Assembly: GCA_029778615.1 (NCBI GenBank)
Contig: JAKOPZ010000130.1
Coordinates: 1 to 32,165 of the forward strand
Reading direction: 5' to 3'
From: Chloroflexota bacterium
GTDB taxonomy: Bacteria > Chloroflexota > Anaerolineae > UBA4142 > SHND01
DNA length: 32,165 nucleotides
The position numbers were made by a program, and so were the translations under genes. Below, one piece after another: positions 15,966 to 25,741 of this stretch. Position 1 is the stretch's first letter. Every line of letters begins with the position of its first letter. The notes beneath the pieces were generated by a model. It was not told the origin of the DNA. It did not search any database and was given only the letters and a program-made list of their open reading frames with translations.

Positions 15966-18900
15966 ATGGCTGAATTCGTCCATCTCCACGTTCATTCCGA
16001 ATATTCACTCCTTGACGGCTTGTCGCGTACCAAAGGACTCGCGGCGCGCGCCAAAGAATTGAACATGCCCGCCGTCGCCATCACCGACCACGGCACAATG
16101 TTCGCGGCGATTGAATTTCATGACGCGTGCAAAGCGCAGGGCGTGAAACCCATCATCGGCGTCGAGGCGTACCTCGCGCCGCGTACGATGGCAGACCGCG
16201 ACAGCAAAATTGACCGCTCGCCGTACCACCTTTTATTGCTCGCGGAAAACGAACTCGGCTATAAAAATCTTTTAAAAATTTCTTCGACCGCGCAGCTGCA
16301 AGGATTTTATCAAAAGCCGCGCGTGGACAAGGCGTATTTAGAAAAAACGTGCGCGGGACTCATCGCGACGACGGGCTGTCTCGCCGCCGAAATTCCGCAA
16401 TTGCTCGTGCAAGGCAAAACGCGACAGGCGCGCGATTTGGTGGACTGGTATCGCCAAATTTTCCAAGACCGTTTTTACATTGAACTTCAAGAACACGGCA
16501 TCCCCGAACTCACGCGCATCAATCAAGATTTGATTGCCCTCGCGCGCGAATTTAATTTGAAATTGATTGCGACGAACGATGTCCATTACGTGAACAAAGA
16601 CGATTGGTTCGCGCAAGATGTTTTGTTGTGCGTGCAAACGGGCGCGTTGGTGAGCCAGAGCGACCGCATGAAAATGGACGGGCGCGATTATTGGTTCAAG
16701 TCGCAGGATGAAATGTTCGAGCTGTGGCGCGAAATTCCCGATGCGCTCACCAACACGCTCGAAATCGCGGAACGCTGCAACGTTGATTTGTCATTCAAAG
16801 GATATCACCTTCCGAATTTCCCCGTCCCCGATGGACATACCGCCGATGGTTATTTGCGCGCGATTTGCGAACAGGGATTTCGCCAGCGCTATCCCGATGC
16901 CTCGCCCGCGCACATCGAACGATTGAATTACGAACTGGGCGTCATTCACAAGATGGGCTTTGATACCTACTTTCTCATCGTGTGGGACTTGACGCGTCAC
17001 GCGCGCGAAAATGGCATCTGGGCAAATGCGCGCGGTTCGGCAGCCGGTTCGATGGTCGCTTATTGTCTCGGCATCACCAATCTCGACCCGCTCCAACACA
17101 ATCTCATCTTTGAGCGTTTTCTCAACCCCGACCGCATCTCGATGCCCGACATTGATTTGGATTTTCCTGACGATGCGCGTCAAGAAATGATTGACTATAC
17201 GGTCAACAAGTACGGCAGAGACAACGTCGCGCAAATTATTACCTTCGGCAAAATGTTGGCGAAAGCGGCGATTCGCGATGTCGGACGCGCGATGGATTAT
17301 CCGTTGAGCGAAACAGACCGCGTCGCAAAATTAATTCCCGTCGGTCCCGGCAAAACGATTGACGGCACGCTCGAAGAAGTGCGCGAGTTCCGCGAACTGT
17401 ACGAAAGTTCCGATTACATCAAGAAATTGATTGACAATGCGAAACTGTTGGAAGGCGTCACGCGCAATGCGTCCACCCACGCGGCGGGCGTCGTCGTCAC
17501 CGACAAGCCGGTGATTGAATACACACCGCTGCATCGTCCCACGCGCGGCGATGAATCGGGCACGCCCGTGACGCAATATCCGATGGGCGACATTGAACAC
17601 ATCGGACTTTTGAAAATTGATTTTCTCGGACTGGCGCATCTCACAATTGTGCGTGAAGCGTGCAAACTTATCAATGCACGGCACGGCACAAATTTTGATT
17701 TGAACAGCATCCCCGTCGAGGACGATGAAGCGTTCAAGTTGTTGTCGCGCGGCGATGTGATTGGTGTTTTCCAAGTCGAAGGCGCTGGGATGAAACGCGT
17801 GCTGATGCAGATGCGTCCTGCCAAATTCGACCACATCGTCGCGACGATTGCGCTCTATCGCCCGGGACCGATGGATTACATTCCGACGTACATTGCGCGT
17901 TTGCACGGACAGGAAAAAGTAAAATATCATCATCCCGCGCTCGAACCGATTTTGTCCGAAACGTTCGGCATCATGGTGTATCAAGAACAAATCATGCGGA
18001 TTGCGCGTGACTTGTGCGGCTTTACCGGCGGCGAAACGGACACACTGCGAAAAGCGGTGGGCAAGAAAAACAAAGAAGCGATTCTCAAACAGCGCGAAAA
18101 ATTTATTTCCGGCGCAGGCAAAACGGGTATCATTACGGAAGAAATCGCGGCGAAAATTTTTGACGACATTGAATTTTTCGCGCGCTATGGTTTCAACAAA
18201 GCACATGCGGCAGTGTACGGCGTTCTCACCGGACAGACCGCGTATCTAAAAGCGCATTACACGATTGAATACATGACCGCGCTGTTGTCCACCGATATTG
18301 GCAACACGGAAAAAGTGGCAATGTTCATTGCCGAAGCGCGGCATTTGGGCATTCCCATTTTGCCGCCGGATGTGCGCTACAGCGGCATGAAATTTACAAT
18401 TGACGATGACGCGCACGCAATTCGCGGCGGCTTGCTCGCAATCAAAAATGTCGGCGAAGGTCCGGTGCAAGCGATTCTCGATGGACGCGGCGACAAGCCA
18501 TTCGATTCACTCGATGATTTTTGTACGCGCGTTGATTTGAAACAAGTGAACCGCCGCGTGTTGGAATCGCTCATCAAAGCGGGCGCGTTCGACGCATTCG
18601 GTCATCGCGCGCAATTGCTCGAAGCGATTGACCAGATGTTGTCCATCAGCGCGTCGCATCACAGCGCGAGCGCGGCGGGACAAATGAGCATGTTCGGCGG
18701 ATTGCTGGCAGCGGACACGTTTGGCGAACTGCCCAAGGTCAAAGAGATTGACAACAAGACGCAGCTCGAGTGGGAAAAAGAATTGATGGGCGTGTACTTT
18801 ACGCCGCATCCCTTGTTGAAACTCGCGGACAGCGCGAAAAAACATGTGGGCGCGTATGTCGGTGAAATCACCAACGAGAGCGATGGACACAACGTCACCA

Positions 18901-20021
18901 TCGGCGGCATCATCAAAAGCGTGCGCCAAATCGTTACCAAAAAAGGCGATGCGATGGCGTTCCTCCAAGTCGAAGACCCGCAAGGCACGATAGAGGTCGT
19001 CGCGTTTCCGCGCACATTCAACGACTGCCGCGATGTGATTCACGAAGACGCGCTCGTACTCGTGCGCGGCAAAGTCCAAGTGCGCGAAGACAAAATCGCG
19101 ATTCTTGCAGACTTGATTTGGAATTTTCCGGTTGAAACACCAAAACCCGAAGCCGTCGCGCAAGCGGACCGTCCGATTCCCGGAATTTTTTCCAACACGC
19201 CCGTCATTGTCCCTGCGCCGCCGCCGAGAGTGGATGAAATGGTTGAACGTGTTCTCGATGATTGGATGCCGCCGCCCGGCGATTGGGATGAGGAACTGAC
19301 GACGGACGACGCGCGAGAAATGAGAAACGAGACAAGCGCGTCCGATGTGGTTCACGCAAGCGCCGAGCCGGTTGCAGTCCCCGAACAACTTGCGCGTGCG
19401 GAAGATTCAAGCGGCGTGATTGCCGAAACCCAAACGGAAATTCCCGGTGAGAATGAGGATTGGTTCAAACCGAGCGATAATGATTTTGCCGAACCGGAAG
19501 CAGTTGCGATTCATGTTGAAACGCTCACGCTCAAACAAGAAATCGTTGCGCCTCCCATCGAAAAACCCATGAACGAAACACCTGCGCCCGCACAAAACAG
19601 TTCGCCTTTTTCAACGCCTCCCGTTCCCGAAATCAAACTCGGCGGCGGTGTCCCCATTCCGAGCAAAAATGGCGGCAATGGCGCGGCGCGCCCGCAACAT
19701 TCCGCGCCCGCGCCGCGCGGCAATGTGGGAAATGTCGCGCGTGAAAGTTCCGCCGCGTTTTTCCCGCGCAGCAGCGGCAATGCGCGCCGCGTGCGGGTGC
19801 GGCTGTATCGCACGCACGATACCGCGATGGATATGAAACACATGCGCGAAGTGGTGAAACTGCTGCGCGGCGCGGACGGGCACGACCGTTTTGCGTTGAT
19901 TGTGCCGCACGAATCGAGTTGGGTCGAACTCGACTTTCCCAATTTTTACACCAACATTGAGCAAGTGACGCCCCGGCTCGTGGATATGGTCAGCGAATGG
20001 GGAGCTGTAGAAATCGGTTAA
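15966..20021 (+). CDS. dnaE: DNA polymerase III subunit alpha
   Basis: 1351-residue replicative DNA polymerase. N-terminal PHP domain (HLHVHSEYSLLDG, TDHGTMF), palm with the catalytic aspartates in PDIDLDFPDDAR (about 395-403) and the third in LLKIDFLGL (about 549-557), fingers/tau-type helical parts, helix-hairpin-helix region, and OB-fold (NVTIGGIIKSVRQIVTKKGD). Beyond about residue 1056 comes a Pro/Glu-rich linker of about 220 residues without conserved look, and then a compact C-terminal domain (RVRVRLYRTHDTAMDMKHMR). The total is longer than E. coli DnaE. No SD precedes the ATG (CATAGCTC). A hairpin terminator follows the stop directly. Monocistronic by spacing. Confidence 0.95.
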   Translation: MAEFVHLHVHSEYSLLDGLSRTKGLAARAKELNMPAVAITDHGTMFAAIEFHDACKAQGVKPIIGVEAYLAPRTMADRDSKIDRSPYHLLLLAENELGYKNLLKISSTAQLQGFYQKPRVDKAYLEKTCAGLIATTGCLAAEIPQLLVQGKTRQARDLVDWYRQIFQDRFYIELQEHGIPELTRINQDLIALAREFNLKLIATNDVHYVNKDDWFAQDVLLCVQTGALVSQSDRMKMDGRDYWFKSQDEMFELWREIPDALTNTLEIAERCNVDLSFKGYHLPNFPVPDGHTADGYLRAICEQGFRQRYPDASPAHIERLNYELGVIHKMGFDTYFLIVWDLTRHARENGIWANARGSAAGSMVAYCLGITNLDPLQHNLIFERFLNPDRISMPDIDLDFPDDARQEMIDYTVNKYGRDNVAQIITFGKMLAKAAIRDVGRAMDYPLSETDRVAKLIPVGPGKTIDGTLEEVREFRELYESSDYIKKLIDNAKLLEGVTRNASTHAAGVVVTDKPVIEYTPLHRPTRGDESGTPVTQYPMGDIEHIGLLKIDFLGLAHLTIVREACKLINARHGTNFDLNSIPVEDDEAFKLLSRGDVIGVFQVEGAGMKRVLMQMRPAKFDHIVATIALYRPGPMDYIPTYIARLHGQEKVKYHHPALEPILSETFGIMVYQEQIMRIARDLCGFTGGETDTLRKAVGKKNKEAILKQREKFISGAGKTGIITEEIAAKIFDDIEFFARYGFNKAHAAVYGVLTGQTAYLKAHYTIEYMTALLSTDIGNTEKVAMFIAEARHLGIPILPPDVRYSGMKFTIDDDAHAIRGGLLAIKNVGEGPVQAILDGRGDKPFDSLDDFCTRVDLKQVNRRVLESLIKAGAFDAFGHRAQLLEAIDQMLSISASHHSASAAGQMSMFGGLLAADTFGELPKVKEIDNKTQLEWEKELMGVYFTPHPLLKLADSAKKHVGAYVGEITNESDGHNVTIGGIIKSVRQIVTKKGDAMAFLQVEDPQGTIEVVAFPRTFNDCRDVIHEDALVLVRGKVQVREDKIAILADLIWNFPVETPKPEAVAQADRPIPGIFSNTPVIVPAPPPRVDEMVERVLDDWMPPPGDWDEELTTDDAREMRNETSASDVVHASAEPVAVPEQLARAEDSSGVIAETQTEIPGENEDWFKPSDNDFAEPEAVAIHVETLTLKQEIVAPPIEKPMNETPAPAQNSSPFSTPPVPEIKLGGGVPIPSKNGGNGAARPQHSAPAPRGNVGNVARESSAAFFPRSSGNARRVRVRLYRTHDTAMDMKHMREVVKLLRGADGHDRFALIVPHESSWVELDFPNFYTNIEQVTPRLVDMVSEWGAVEIG

Positions 20022-20040
20022 GCCGCCTGCGGGCGGCTTT
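20020..20040 (+). terminator. Hairpin terminator of dnaE
   Basis: AAGCCGCC, loop TGCG, GGCGGCTT overlapping the dnaE stop codon; the following T-tract is short (TTT then ATGATTT), so efficiency may be modest. Confidence 0.6.
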
Positions 20041-20060
20041 ATGATTTCTGGCGCGGCGGA

Positions 20061-20066
20061 TATAAT
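20061..20066 (+). promoter_or_regulatory. -10 element, leaderless configuration
   Basis: TATAAT ends six bases before the GTG start at 20073, so transcription would begin at or within a base of the start codon. A TTTATG at 20038-20043 is a weak -35 at 17 bp spacing. Confidence 0.5.
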
Positions 20067-20072
20067 CGCGCT

Positions 20073-21113
20073 GTGCTTGCGCGTCGAACATGGTTGGGAC
20101 TCTTGCTGGTGCTGTTGCTCTTGGGGCTCGGCGCGCTCGCGTTCGTTTTCAATTTTCTCCCCGCGTCTCTGCAAGCGCCGCGCGTTCTGCAGATTGACCC
20201 CGCAAACGATGCAACGGATATTCTTCTCACATCGCCCATCACAATTACGTTTTCTGCGCCGATGCAGCGCGTGGAAACGCAAAACGCGCTCGGCTTGACG
20301 CCGCGCGTTTCAGGAAATTTCACGTGGCGCGATGACCAAACGCTCGTGTTCACACCTCGCACGCAGCTGCCCATTTCTACAACGCTTACGCTCACTCTGG
20401 CGCGGGACGCGCGTTCGTGGATTGGACGGGCGTTGGAAAACGAAACCCGTTCGCGTTTCACTACGCTTGCGCCCCCGTCTGTGGTAGACAGCTCGCCCGC
20501 CCTCGACGCGCGTTTTGTGTATGTGCCGAATCAGGTGACGATTGCATTCAGTCGCGCGATGGATGGGAACTTGCTCGCGGACAGTGTGATGATAGAGCCG
20601 CTGCCGGAACAATTTGGAATCAATGTGAATCAAAACCTCGTCACACTGCGCGGTTTTTTTCAGGCACGGACGCGCTATCGCATCACGATTCCGGAGTTTG
20701 TAACCGACAAGGAATTTGGCATTCCGTTAGCGCGCGATTATGTGTGGGCATTCACCGCCGCGTCGCAGTATCCGAATTTCTCCATTTTGAATCGCGGGCG
20801 CGTGTTGAAATTTTCCGCGAACACGCCCATCGAAATCCCGACACAGTTCACAAATGTTTCGCGGCTCGATGTGGAACTTTATTCCATTTCACAATCGGTG
20901 TTCGAGGAACAAGCGAACGCGCCATTTGAATCGTGGTACGAATTTGAACCGACGACCGCGCCAACCAAGACGCGGCGTGTCGAAACGAACGCGCAGCTCG
21001 ACGAATACACACAACAGAGCGTTTCACTAGACGCGCTGTCGCGCGGAACCTATTTTTTGAAAATCACAACGCCGGAAGGTGTGAGCGACGCGCAGTTGAT
21101 AGTTGTCGAGTAG
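20073..21113 (+). CDS. Membrane-anchored Ig-like (Big_5) protein
   Basis: 346-residue protein: N-terminal signal anchor (LGLLLVLLLLGLGALAFVFN) and then bacterial Ig-like domains of the Big_5/SbsA type, recognised by PRVLQIDPANDATDILLTSP, ITFSAPMQ, LVFTPRTQLP, and a second copy with VTIAFSRAMDG. This layout resembles the N-terminal part of bacterial alpha-2-macroglobulins, but no macroglobulin body or thioester motif follows; the gene ends at a clean stop before a strong terminator. It may be a stand-alone surface protein or a truncated derivative. GTG start; no SD, leaderless by promoter position. Confidence 0.75.
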   Translation: MLARRTWLGLLLVLLLLGLGALAFVFNFLPASLQAPRVLQIDPANDATDILLTSPITITFSAPMQRVETQNALGLTPRVSGNFTWRDDQTLVFTPRTQLPISTTLTLTLARDARSWIGRALENETRSRFTTLAPPSVVDSSPALDARFVYVPNQVTIAFSRAMDGNLLADSVMIEPLPEQFGINVNQNLVTLRGFFQARTRYRITIPEFVTDKEFGIPLARDYVWAFTAASQYPNFSILNRGRVLKFSANTPIEIPTQFTNVSRLDVELYSISQSVFEEQANAPFESWYEFEPTTAPTKTRRVETNAQLDEYTQQSVSLDALSRGTYFLKITTPEGVSDAQLIVVE

Positions 21114-21120
21114 ACGCGCC

Positions 21121-21159
21121 AACAAAAAATCGCCGCAGTGTGCGCGGCGATTTTTTGTT
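21121..21159. terminator. Bidirectional intrinsic terminator
   Basis: Perfect 16-bp stem AACAAAAAATCGCCGC with GCGGCGATTTTTTGTT around a 7-base loop. It has A-run and T-run arms, so it works both ways for the convergent Ig-like gene (+) and the anchored P/T-rich gene (-). Confidence 0.9.
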
Positions 21160-21161
21160 TG

Positions 21162-22202
21162 TTATGGCTCTTGTATTAGCGCGTTTGCCGAGACCCAATA
21201 GATGCGATTGTTGAGGCGCACCTCATACAACGCTGCCGACTCGGCTTGCGCGCGCTGAATTACTTCGCCGCCGCCCGCGCTCGAAATTTGCGCGCACAAG
21301 CCCAAAATCAACGGACGCGGATACTGTGCCTCGCACGCGAAAATCATGTCGCTTACAAATTCTACGCGCGTGCCCGCCTTGGAGTTGTCATATTGTGGAA
21401 ACGGCGCGGGCGCGGCAGTGACGTTATCGTTCAACGTCCAAAAGTGAAGCGTGCCGCCCTGCGACAGCAAATGCGTAAAGGCGCCCTCTTGCGCCAGAAC
21501 CTGAAAGGCGTCCACTGTATCCGTTTCGTACAAATACAGTTGGCCGGTTGGGTTCGGCGTATCTTGGTTCAATGCAAAAACTTGCGCGAACGGTTTCAGA
21601 TACACCGTGCCCGGCGCGGGCGGCGTTGGCACAAACGTTGGCGGGGGCGACGTAAGGTTGCTTGCTTGCACAATGACGAGCGGATTGCCCACGCGGTCCA
21701 AACGCGTTTGCAGCGTGTAAAAACAATTTGGTTCGTATTCGACTTGGCCCGTCACGAGCAAATGATTTGTCGTGTTGGGCACGAGAGTGATTTCAATTTC
21801 CACCGGACGCGCAATCGAAAATTCCCCGCGCTGTGCAAAAGTGCCCGCTTCGGTGGTGATTACAATTTCGCGTCCGCGTCCGAGCGTGACAGAAATTTTT
21901 TGCGACAGCAGATTCGTGGGCGAAAGGAGCGGGTTCACCCACAAGGGTTCGGGCGTCGCGGGAATTCCACATCCCGGCGTGGGGAATGGTGAGGGGTTAA
22001 GCGTTGGCGTGTGCGTCGCGGAAGGGGGGGGGGATGTATTCGTCGGCGGAACAAAAGTGGGCGACGCAAGTGCAGCGCTGGGAATGGTGGCGGTGGGCGC
22101 GGGCGCATTCAACGCGCCAAAAAGCGAAATCAACAACGGCAGCGCGAGAATCAGTACAACCAGCAAGATGAGCGCGGCGATGCGCGCCAGGCGTTCGGGC
22201 AT
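21162..22202 (-). CDS. Anchored extracellular protein with Pro/Thr-rich stalk
   Basis: 346-residue protein with an N-terminal signal anchor (IAALILLVVLILALPLLISL), a Pro/Thr/Ser-rich linker (about residues 30-75), and then two beta-rich extracellular parts split by a second Pro-rich linker (SPPPTFVPTPPAPG). The C-terminal end (ALYEVRLNNRIYWVSANALI) resembles an SH3-like repeat end. No enzyme motif. ATG chosen at 22202; TTG four codons upstream is possible. It is the last gene of the T4SS-like cluster, starting about 70 bases after the VirB4-like stop, and may be a surface component of that machine (inference from position). Confidence 0.7.
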   Translation of the reverse strand: MPERLARIAALILLVVLILALPLLISLFGALNAPAPTATIPSAALASPTFVPPTNTSPPPSATHTPTLNPSPFPTPGCGIPATPEPLWVNPLLSPTNLLSQKISVTLGRGREIVITTEAGTFAQRGEFSIARPVEIEITLVPNTTNHLLVTGQVEYEPNCFYTLQTRLDRVGNPLVIVQASNLTSPPPTFVPTPPAPGTVYLKPFAQVFALNQDTPNPTGQLYLYETDTVDAFQVLAQEGAFTHLLSQGGTLHFWTLNDNVTAAPAPFPQYDNSKAGTRVEFVSDMIFACEAQYPRPLILGLCAQISSAGGGEVIQRAQAESAALYEVRLNNRIYWVSANALIQEP

Positions 22203-22270
22203 GTTCGGGTCCAAGAAATGATTGCGGCTGTCTCAAATATACAACGGAAAACGGACAGTTCGACTTTTGC

Positions 22271-24850
22271 TTATTTGAAGGCGAGCTGCGGTGTGGCGTC
22301 TGCCGTTTCTTCCACGTCAAGACGCTGGATAATTTCTTTTTCTTCGGGCGTCACCAACACTTTGAGCGTGGTGTAAAAACCATCGGGGAGCACGAGCACA
22401 CAATAGCCGCGCGGGCGGCGGCGCGCGCCGATAATCAAATCAATCAACGCGGGTTCGTACCCTTTTTCAATCAACATTTCGCGGTCTTCGGCGCCGACCT
22501 GAAAATACGCGGCGGTACGAAATTTTTGCAAGGCAATGCCGAGATTACTGCCGAGCAAATCGCGCAGCGTTTGCGTCGCCGCGGCGATGACAAGTTTGCG
22601 TTCGGGCCAATCGCGGAACGCTTCCGCGACATATGTCGCCACCTGCTGCGCGTTTTCGGAGAGGTCGCGGTCTTTGGGCATGAGGCGGTGAATTTCGTCA
22701 ATCACCAGCGCGGCGGGGGTGTTGCGCGAGGGCAGCCATTCTTCGTAAAAGATTTTCATGAACGCGAGCAAGCACGGGTCGTCGGCAAGCGCATACGGGC
22801 GCGTGCCTTTGACAGGTTGATACAACACGGCGCGTTCGGAAACGAGCGCGGCGCGCGTTTTTTCTTCAAACCATTTCAAATCGTCCGTCGGATGCAAGGT
22901 GACCCCGCCAATCGCCTCCATGGCGGCTTGCATGCGCGTCGAATATTTAAGGTTGATGGCGACGACTTTATAATTCAAAATTTGCAGACGCAGCAAGAAC
23001 CACACAATCAGCGTCGAAGATTTTCCTCCCCCTTGGTCGCTCACCAACAAAACGGGTCCGGTATCCGAACGAAAGTCCGCGTATCGCAAACCTTCTTTGC
23101 CTGCGGTCACACTGCGCCCCAACAAAATTCTGCCGCGCGCGTCGGCGAGATGAATGTCACTGCCTTCTTCGCGCGCGAGCGTGGTCAACACTTGCGCGCT
23201 CAATAATCGCTGCGCGGGCGGGCGCGGCGGCAGCGTCAACCAATTCATCACGCGGTACGGAACGTTCGCCGTAACGTTCCCCGCAGCGTTCCCCGCAGCG
23301 TTCCCCGCAGCGTTCCCCGCAGCGTTCCCCGCAGCGTTCCCCGCAGCGTTCCCCGCAGCGTTCCCCGCAGCGTTTCGCAATACAGGCAGCCACGCTTCCA
23401 TTGAATCATCCAGCGCGCGGTCTGTCAGCGCGGTGAGATTCAACGCGGTAAGGTATGATGCCGCGAAATTCTGATTGAGCTGCGCGTCACGTTCGGTTTT
23501 GCCCCACGTGACCAGATACGTTTCGGTATCAAAAAGATATTCGAGCGAACGTTTGTCTTCTAATTTTTCCAGCGTGTCGCGCAGCTCGCGCGCGTGCTGC
23601 ACGCGTCCCAGTCCGGGCACGCGCGCCGCGAGCAGTTCGCCGCGAATTTGGGTCGCGCTCGTGTCACGCGGCAAAGGCGTAATCGTCACGCTCAACAGTC
23701 CGTCCGCCGCGCCGAGCGCGCGCATTAACGCCTCGCGCGCTTGATTGAACGGCGTATTGACGCGCAGCACCTGTAAAACATTTTTTTGTTCGCGCGCTTG
23801 CGTCGTGAGCATGGCGCCAATCTGCATTTGTTCGGGCACGTACCCGCGATACGCCACACGCGGCAGGGTGCCCGCATCGAGCAGCGTCGTCTGTTGAATT
23901 TGCCCCAAAAAACTTTCGCCACCGAAAATCATCCGCAGCAAGGATTCCGCCGCGTACGCGCCGAGGGGCGACATGCCCATATCCAGCGCGCCGAGCCAAT
24001 CGCGCATGCGGTCTGCGACGAACGTCGGATAGACGATGCCTGTGATGATGACGCGGGCGCGCCGCGCGCCGCTCGACGCAAGTTCTTGCAGCGCATTCAA
24101 ATAGTCTTGCGGTACGCGCTGCGCGCCGTCGCTGTCGGTCAAATCCAGCTGTCCGAGATGATAATCGGTGAGCCAAAACAGTTTGATGGGCACCGCGCCT
24201 TCTTCGTGCTGCGCGAGATACGCGAGAAATTTTGTGAGTGTGTCGGCAACATCGGCGGCGGCAAGCGCGGGTTTGTAGCCGGTGCGTCCGAGCGTGATGA
24301 GCGAGACTTGTACGCGTGTGCCGTCGCGCGCCACGATTTCGCCGTCGGTTTCGATTCTTTGAATCGGCAAGCGTCCCGCGACGGTTTCGAGATTCAATTT
24401 GCCACCGTTCGTTTCGCGCTGCGCGATGAGCCAAAACAAAATCGCGACGAGGACCAATAGCAATGCGCCCAACATGCCCACGCGAGAATCGGCGAGCGCG
24501 AGCAATCCAATTGCGACGAGCGACGCGGCAAGCATCGCCAGCAAATAAAATTGCGCTTCGCGTTTGTGAGACGGCAGGGTCAAGGGTTTGAACAACCATT
24601 CATACAAAGAACGCAGTGCGCCGACGACCACACGCCAGCGTTTGTAAAACGCAAACAGCAAAACGTACACCGCCAGCGGTCCGAAAATTTGAATGCCCGC
24701 GAAATTGCGCAAGCTTGCCCACGCGACCATCAAGCCGCCGACGGTCAGCGCGAGCAATTCCAACCACGTCAGACCAAGCGTCGTGGTGTAATTGAGAAAT
24801 GCCCAGAGACGCGCGAGGAAAATCGCGCGGGGGGAAGAAGGAGTACGCAT
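22271..24850 (-). CDS. Membrane-anchored VirB4/HerA-like ATPase
   Basis: 859-residue protein. About four hydrophobic helices lie in the first 150 residues (two pairs), then a beta/alpha middle region, then a C-terminal RecA-fold pumping ATPase: Walker [11 protein letters not shown] (Lys610), Walker [13 protein letters not shown] (Asp718, Glu719), and a Gln/Arg sensor block ([14 protein letters not shown]). The ending ([14 protein letters not shown]) is VirB4/TraC-like. N-terminal helices recall VirB3-VirB4 fusions. Residues about 493-530 are an in-frame insertion encoded by a minisatellite (eight NAAG repeats then NVTANVPYR). No SD; a TAAAAT lies just before the ATG. HerA-type alternatives are possible. 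Probable motor of the T4SS-like cluster. Confidence 0.75.
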   Translation of the reverse strand: MRTPSSPRAIFLARLWAFLNYTTTLGLTWLELLALTVGGLMVAWASLRNFAGIQIFGPLAVYVLLFAFYKRWRVVVGALRSLYEWLFKPLTLPSHKREAQFYLLAMLAASLVAIGLLALADSRVGMLGALLLVLVAILFWLIAQRETNGGKLNLETVAGRLPIQRIETDGEIVARDGTRVQVSLITLGRTGYKPALAAADVADTLTKFLAYLAQHEEGAVPIKLFWLTDYHLGQLDLTDSDGAQRVPQDYLNALQELASSGARRARVIITGIVYPTFVADRMRDWLGALDMGMSPLGAYAAESLLRMIFGGESFLGQIQQTTLLDAGTLPRVAYRGYVPEQMQIGAMLTTQAREQKNVLQVLRVNTPFNQAREALMRALGAADGLLSVTITPLPRDTSATQIRGELLAARVPGLGRVQHARELRDTLEKLEDKRSLEYLFDTETYLVTWGKTERDAQLNQNFAASYLTALNLTALTDRALDDSMEAWLPVLRNAAGNAAGNAAGNAAGNAAGNAAGNAAGNAAGNVTANVPYRVMNWLTLPPRPPAQRLLSAQVLTTLAREEGSDIHLADARGRILLGRSVTAGKEGLRYADFRSDTGPVLLVSDQGGGKSSTLIVWFLLRLQILNYKVVAINLKYSTRMQAAMEAIGGVTLHPTDDLKWFEEKTRAALVSERAVLYQPVKGTRPYALADDPCLLAFMKIFYEEWLPSRNTPAALVIDEIHRLMPKDRDLSENAQQVATYVAEAFRDWPERKLVIAAATQTLRDLLGSNLGIALQKFRTAAYFQVGAEDREMLIEKGYEPALIDLIIGARRRPRGYCVLVLPDGFYTTLKVLVTPEEKEIIQRLDVEETADATPQLAFK
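23258..23376 (-). repeat. Hairpin-capped minisatellite, locus B (in-frame)
   Basis: On the minus strand eight 12-bp units of GGAACGCTGCGG type (first one altered), then a 15-bp terminal unit (GGAACGTTACGGCGA) followed by ACGTTCC and GTAC. It forms the same cap as loci A and C, but the seventh stem pair is T-A (GGAACGT with ACGTTCC) instead of C-G. It lies in frame within the VirB4-like gene. Confidence 0.85.
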
Positions 24851-25256
24851 TTAGATTTTACAAACCAACTTTATTACATTGCCGGGCTGAAGGTTCTCTA
24901 ATGCTTGCAACACTATTCGCGTCCAAATTTGCGCGGCAGTGATTCGTTCACGAGAATTCGCATTGCTTATGCCGACACCAACTCAACTCCCTTGAAAATA
25001 TTTTGTAGTGACGAATTCATTCGTCCGCCCAGGGGAACGATTGAGGCGATGTCGTTCATCGCACGTTACTACGAGCTGTTACGACGCGCTGTTACGACGC
25101 GGCGCCCATTTTCATTGGCTGCGGGTGAGCCAACGGCTCATGGGCAACTCTCTTGAAAATGTACGGCAAATTTCTGCGATGGAGTTCATCGCCATTTGCC
25201 CTACCGCACCTCCATTTGCATTTGACAGGGGTGTATCGGGATACATCTTCAACTCT
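24851..25256. other. Intergenic region with palindromic elements
   Basis: About 400 bases without a convincing gene. It contains GACGAAT-TC-ATTCGTC (25010-25025), GCGATG-TCGTT-CATCGC (25046-25062), a 13-bp direct repeat of GCTGTTACGACGC (near 25075-25105), and a nested hairpin with GGCAAAT/ATTTGCC outer arms and GCGATG/CATCGC inner arms (25165-25200). Two blocks begin with the similar phrase CAACTCYCTTGAAAAT. These look like remnants of one or two small palindromic mobile elements. The region also holds the possible VirB4-like promoter. Confidence 0.6.
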
Positions 25257-25718
25257 TTACAATTCGCTCAACCTTGCCTTGCGACGCAAGTTCCGTGTAA
25301 TCACATTGCGCGAAATGGGCGACTGCAAAATCAACTCACATGCGCGCGCATACGAATCCCACACGCGTTGATTTTTGTTCAACTCGATGATCCGGTCCCA
25401 ATTCTTTAGCGTCAAAAATCCGAGCGGCACATATTTGAACGTCGAACGAATCGGCAAATAACCCATGCCGCGAATGTTCAAATCATGTTCGACCATCAAG
25501 TACGCGCAGCGCGGCGCCGTATACAGCGCGGCGAGCCACATATTCCCAATCGTCAAACTTGCGTATGTGTCGTGAATGCCGAACCACGCGTCGTTCGGAT
25601 ACAACTTGGACGGCACGCCAAATGCTTGTTCAAAAAATAAAACGCAATCCTTTGTAAATTCATTCGCGCGGCGTTTTTCCAGCCACGCGCGCGTTTGCGC
25701 TTGCCATCTCATACGCAA
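25257..25718 (-). CDS. Hypothetical protein in T4SS-like cluster
   Basis: 153-residue soluble-looking protein that I do not recognise. It has an Arg/Lys-rich helical N-terminus (RAWLEKRRANEF), a central aromatic part (YPNDAWFGIHDTYASLTIGN), a VEHDLNIRGMGYLPIR segment, and a helical end with SPISRNVITRNLRRKARLSEL. The start is uncertain (a second Met two residues in). It lies between the TrbL-like and VirB4-like genes on the same strand but is separated by repeats on both sides, so it may not be part of the system. A nuclease-like role is conceivable but unsupported. Confidence 0.6.
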   Translation of the reverse strand: MRMRWQAQTRAWLEKRRANEFTKDCVLFFEQAFGVPSKLYPNDAWFGIHDTYASLTIGNMWLAALYTAPRCAYLMVEHDLNIRGMGYLPIRSTFKYVPLGFLTLKNWDRIIELNKNQRVWDSYARACELILQSPISRNVITRNLRRKARLSEL

Positions 25719-25741
25719 TTTTTCACTGTGCGAATATCTGG

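Noticed and set aside
23258-23376. CRISPR-like or coding-independent array inside the VirB4-like gene
   Set aside because: Units are 12 bp, contiguous and in frame; there are no spacers.
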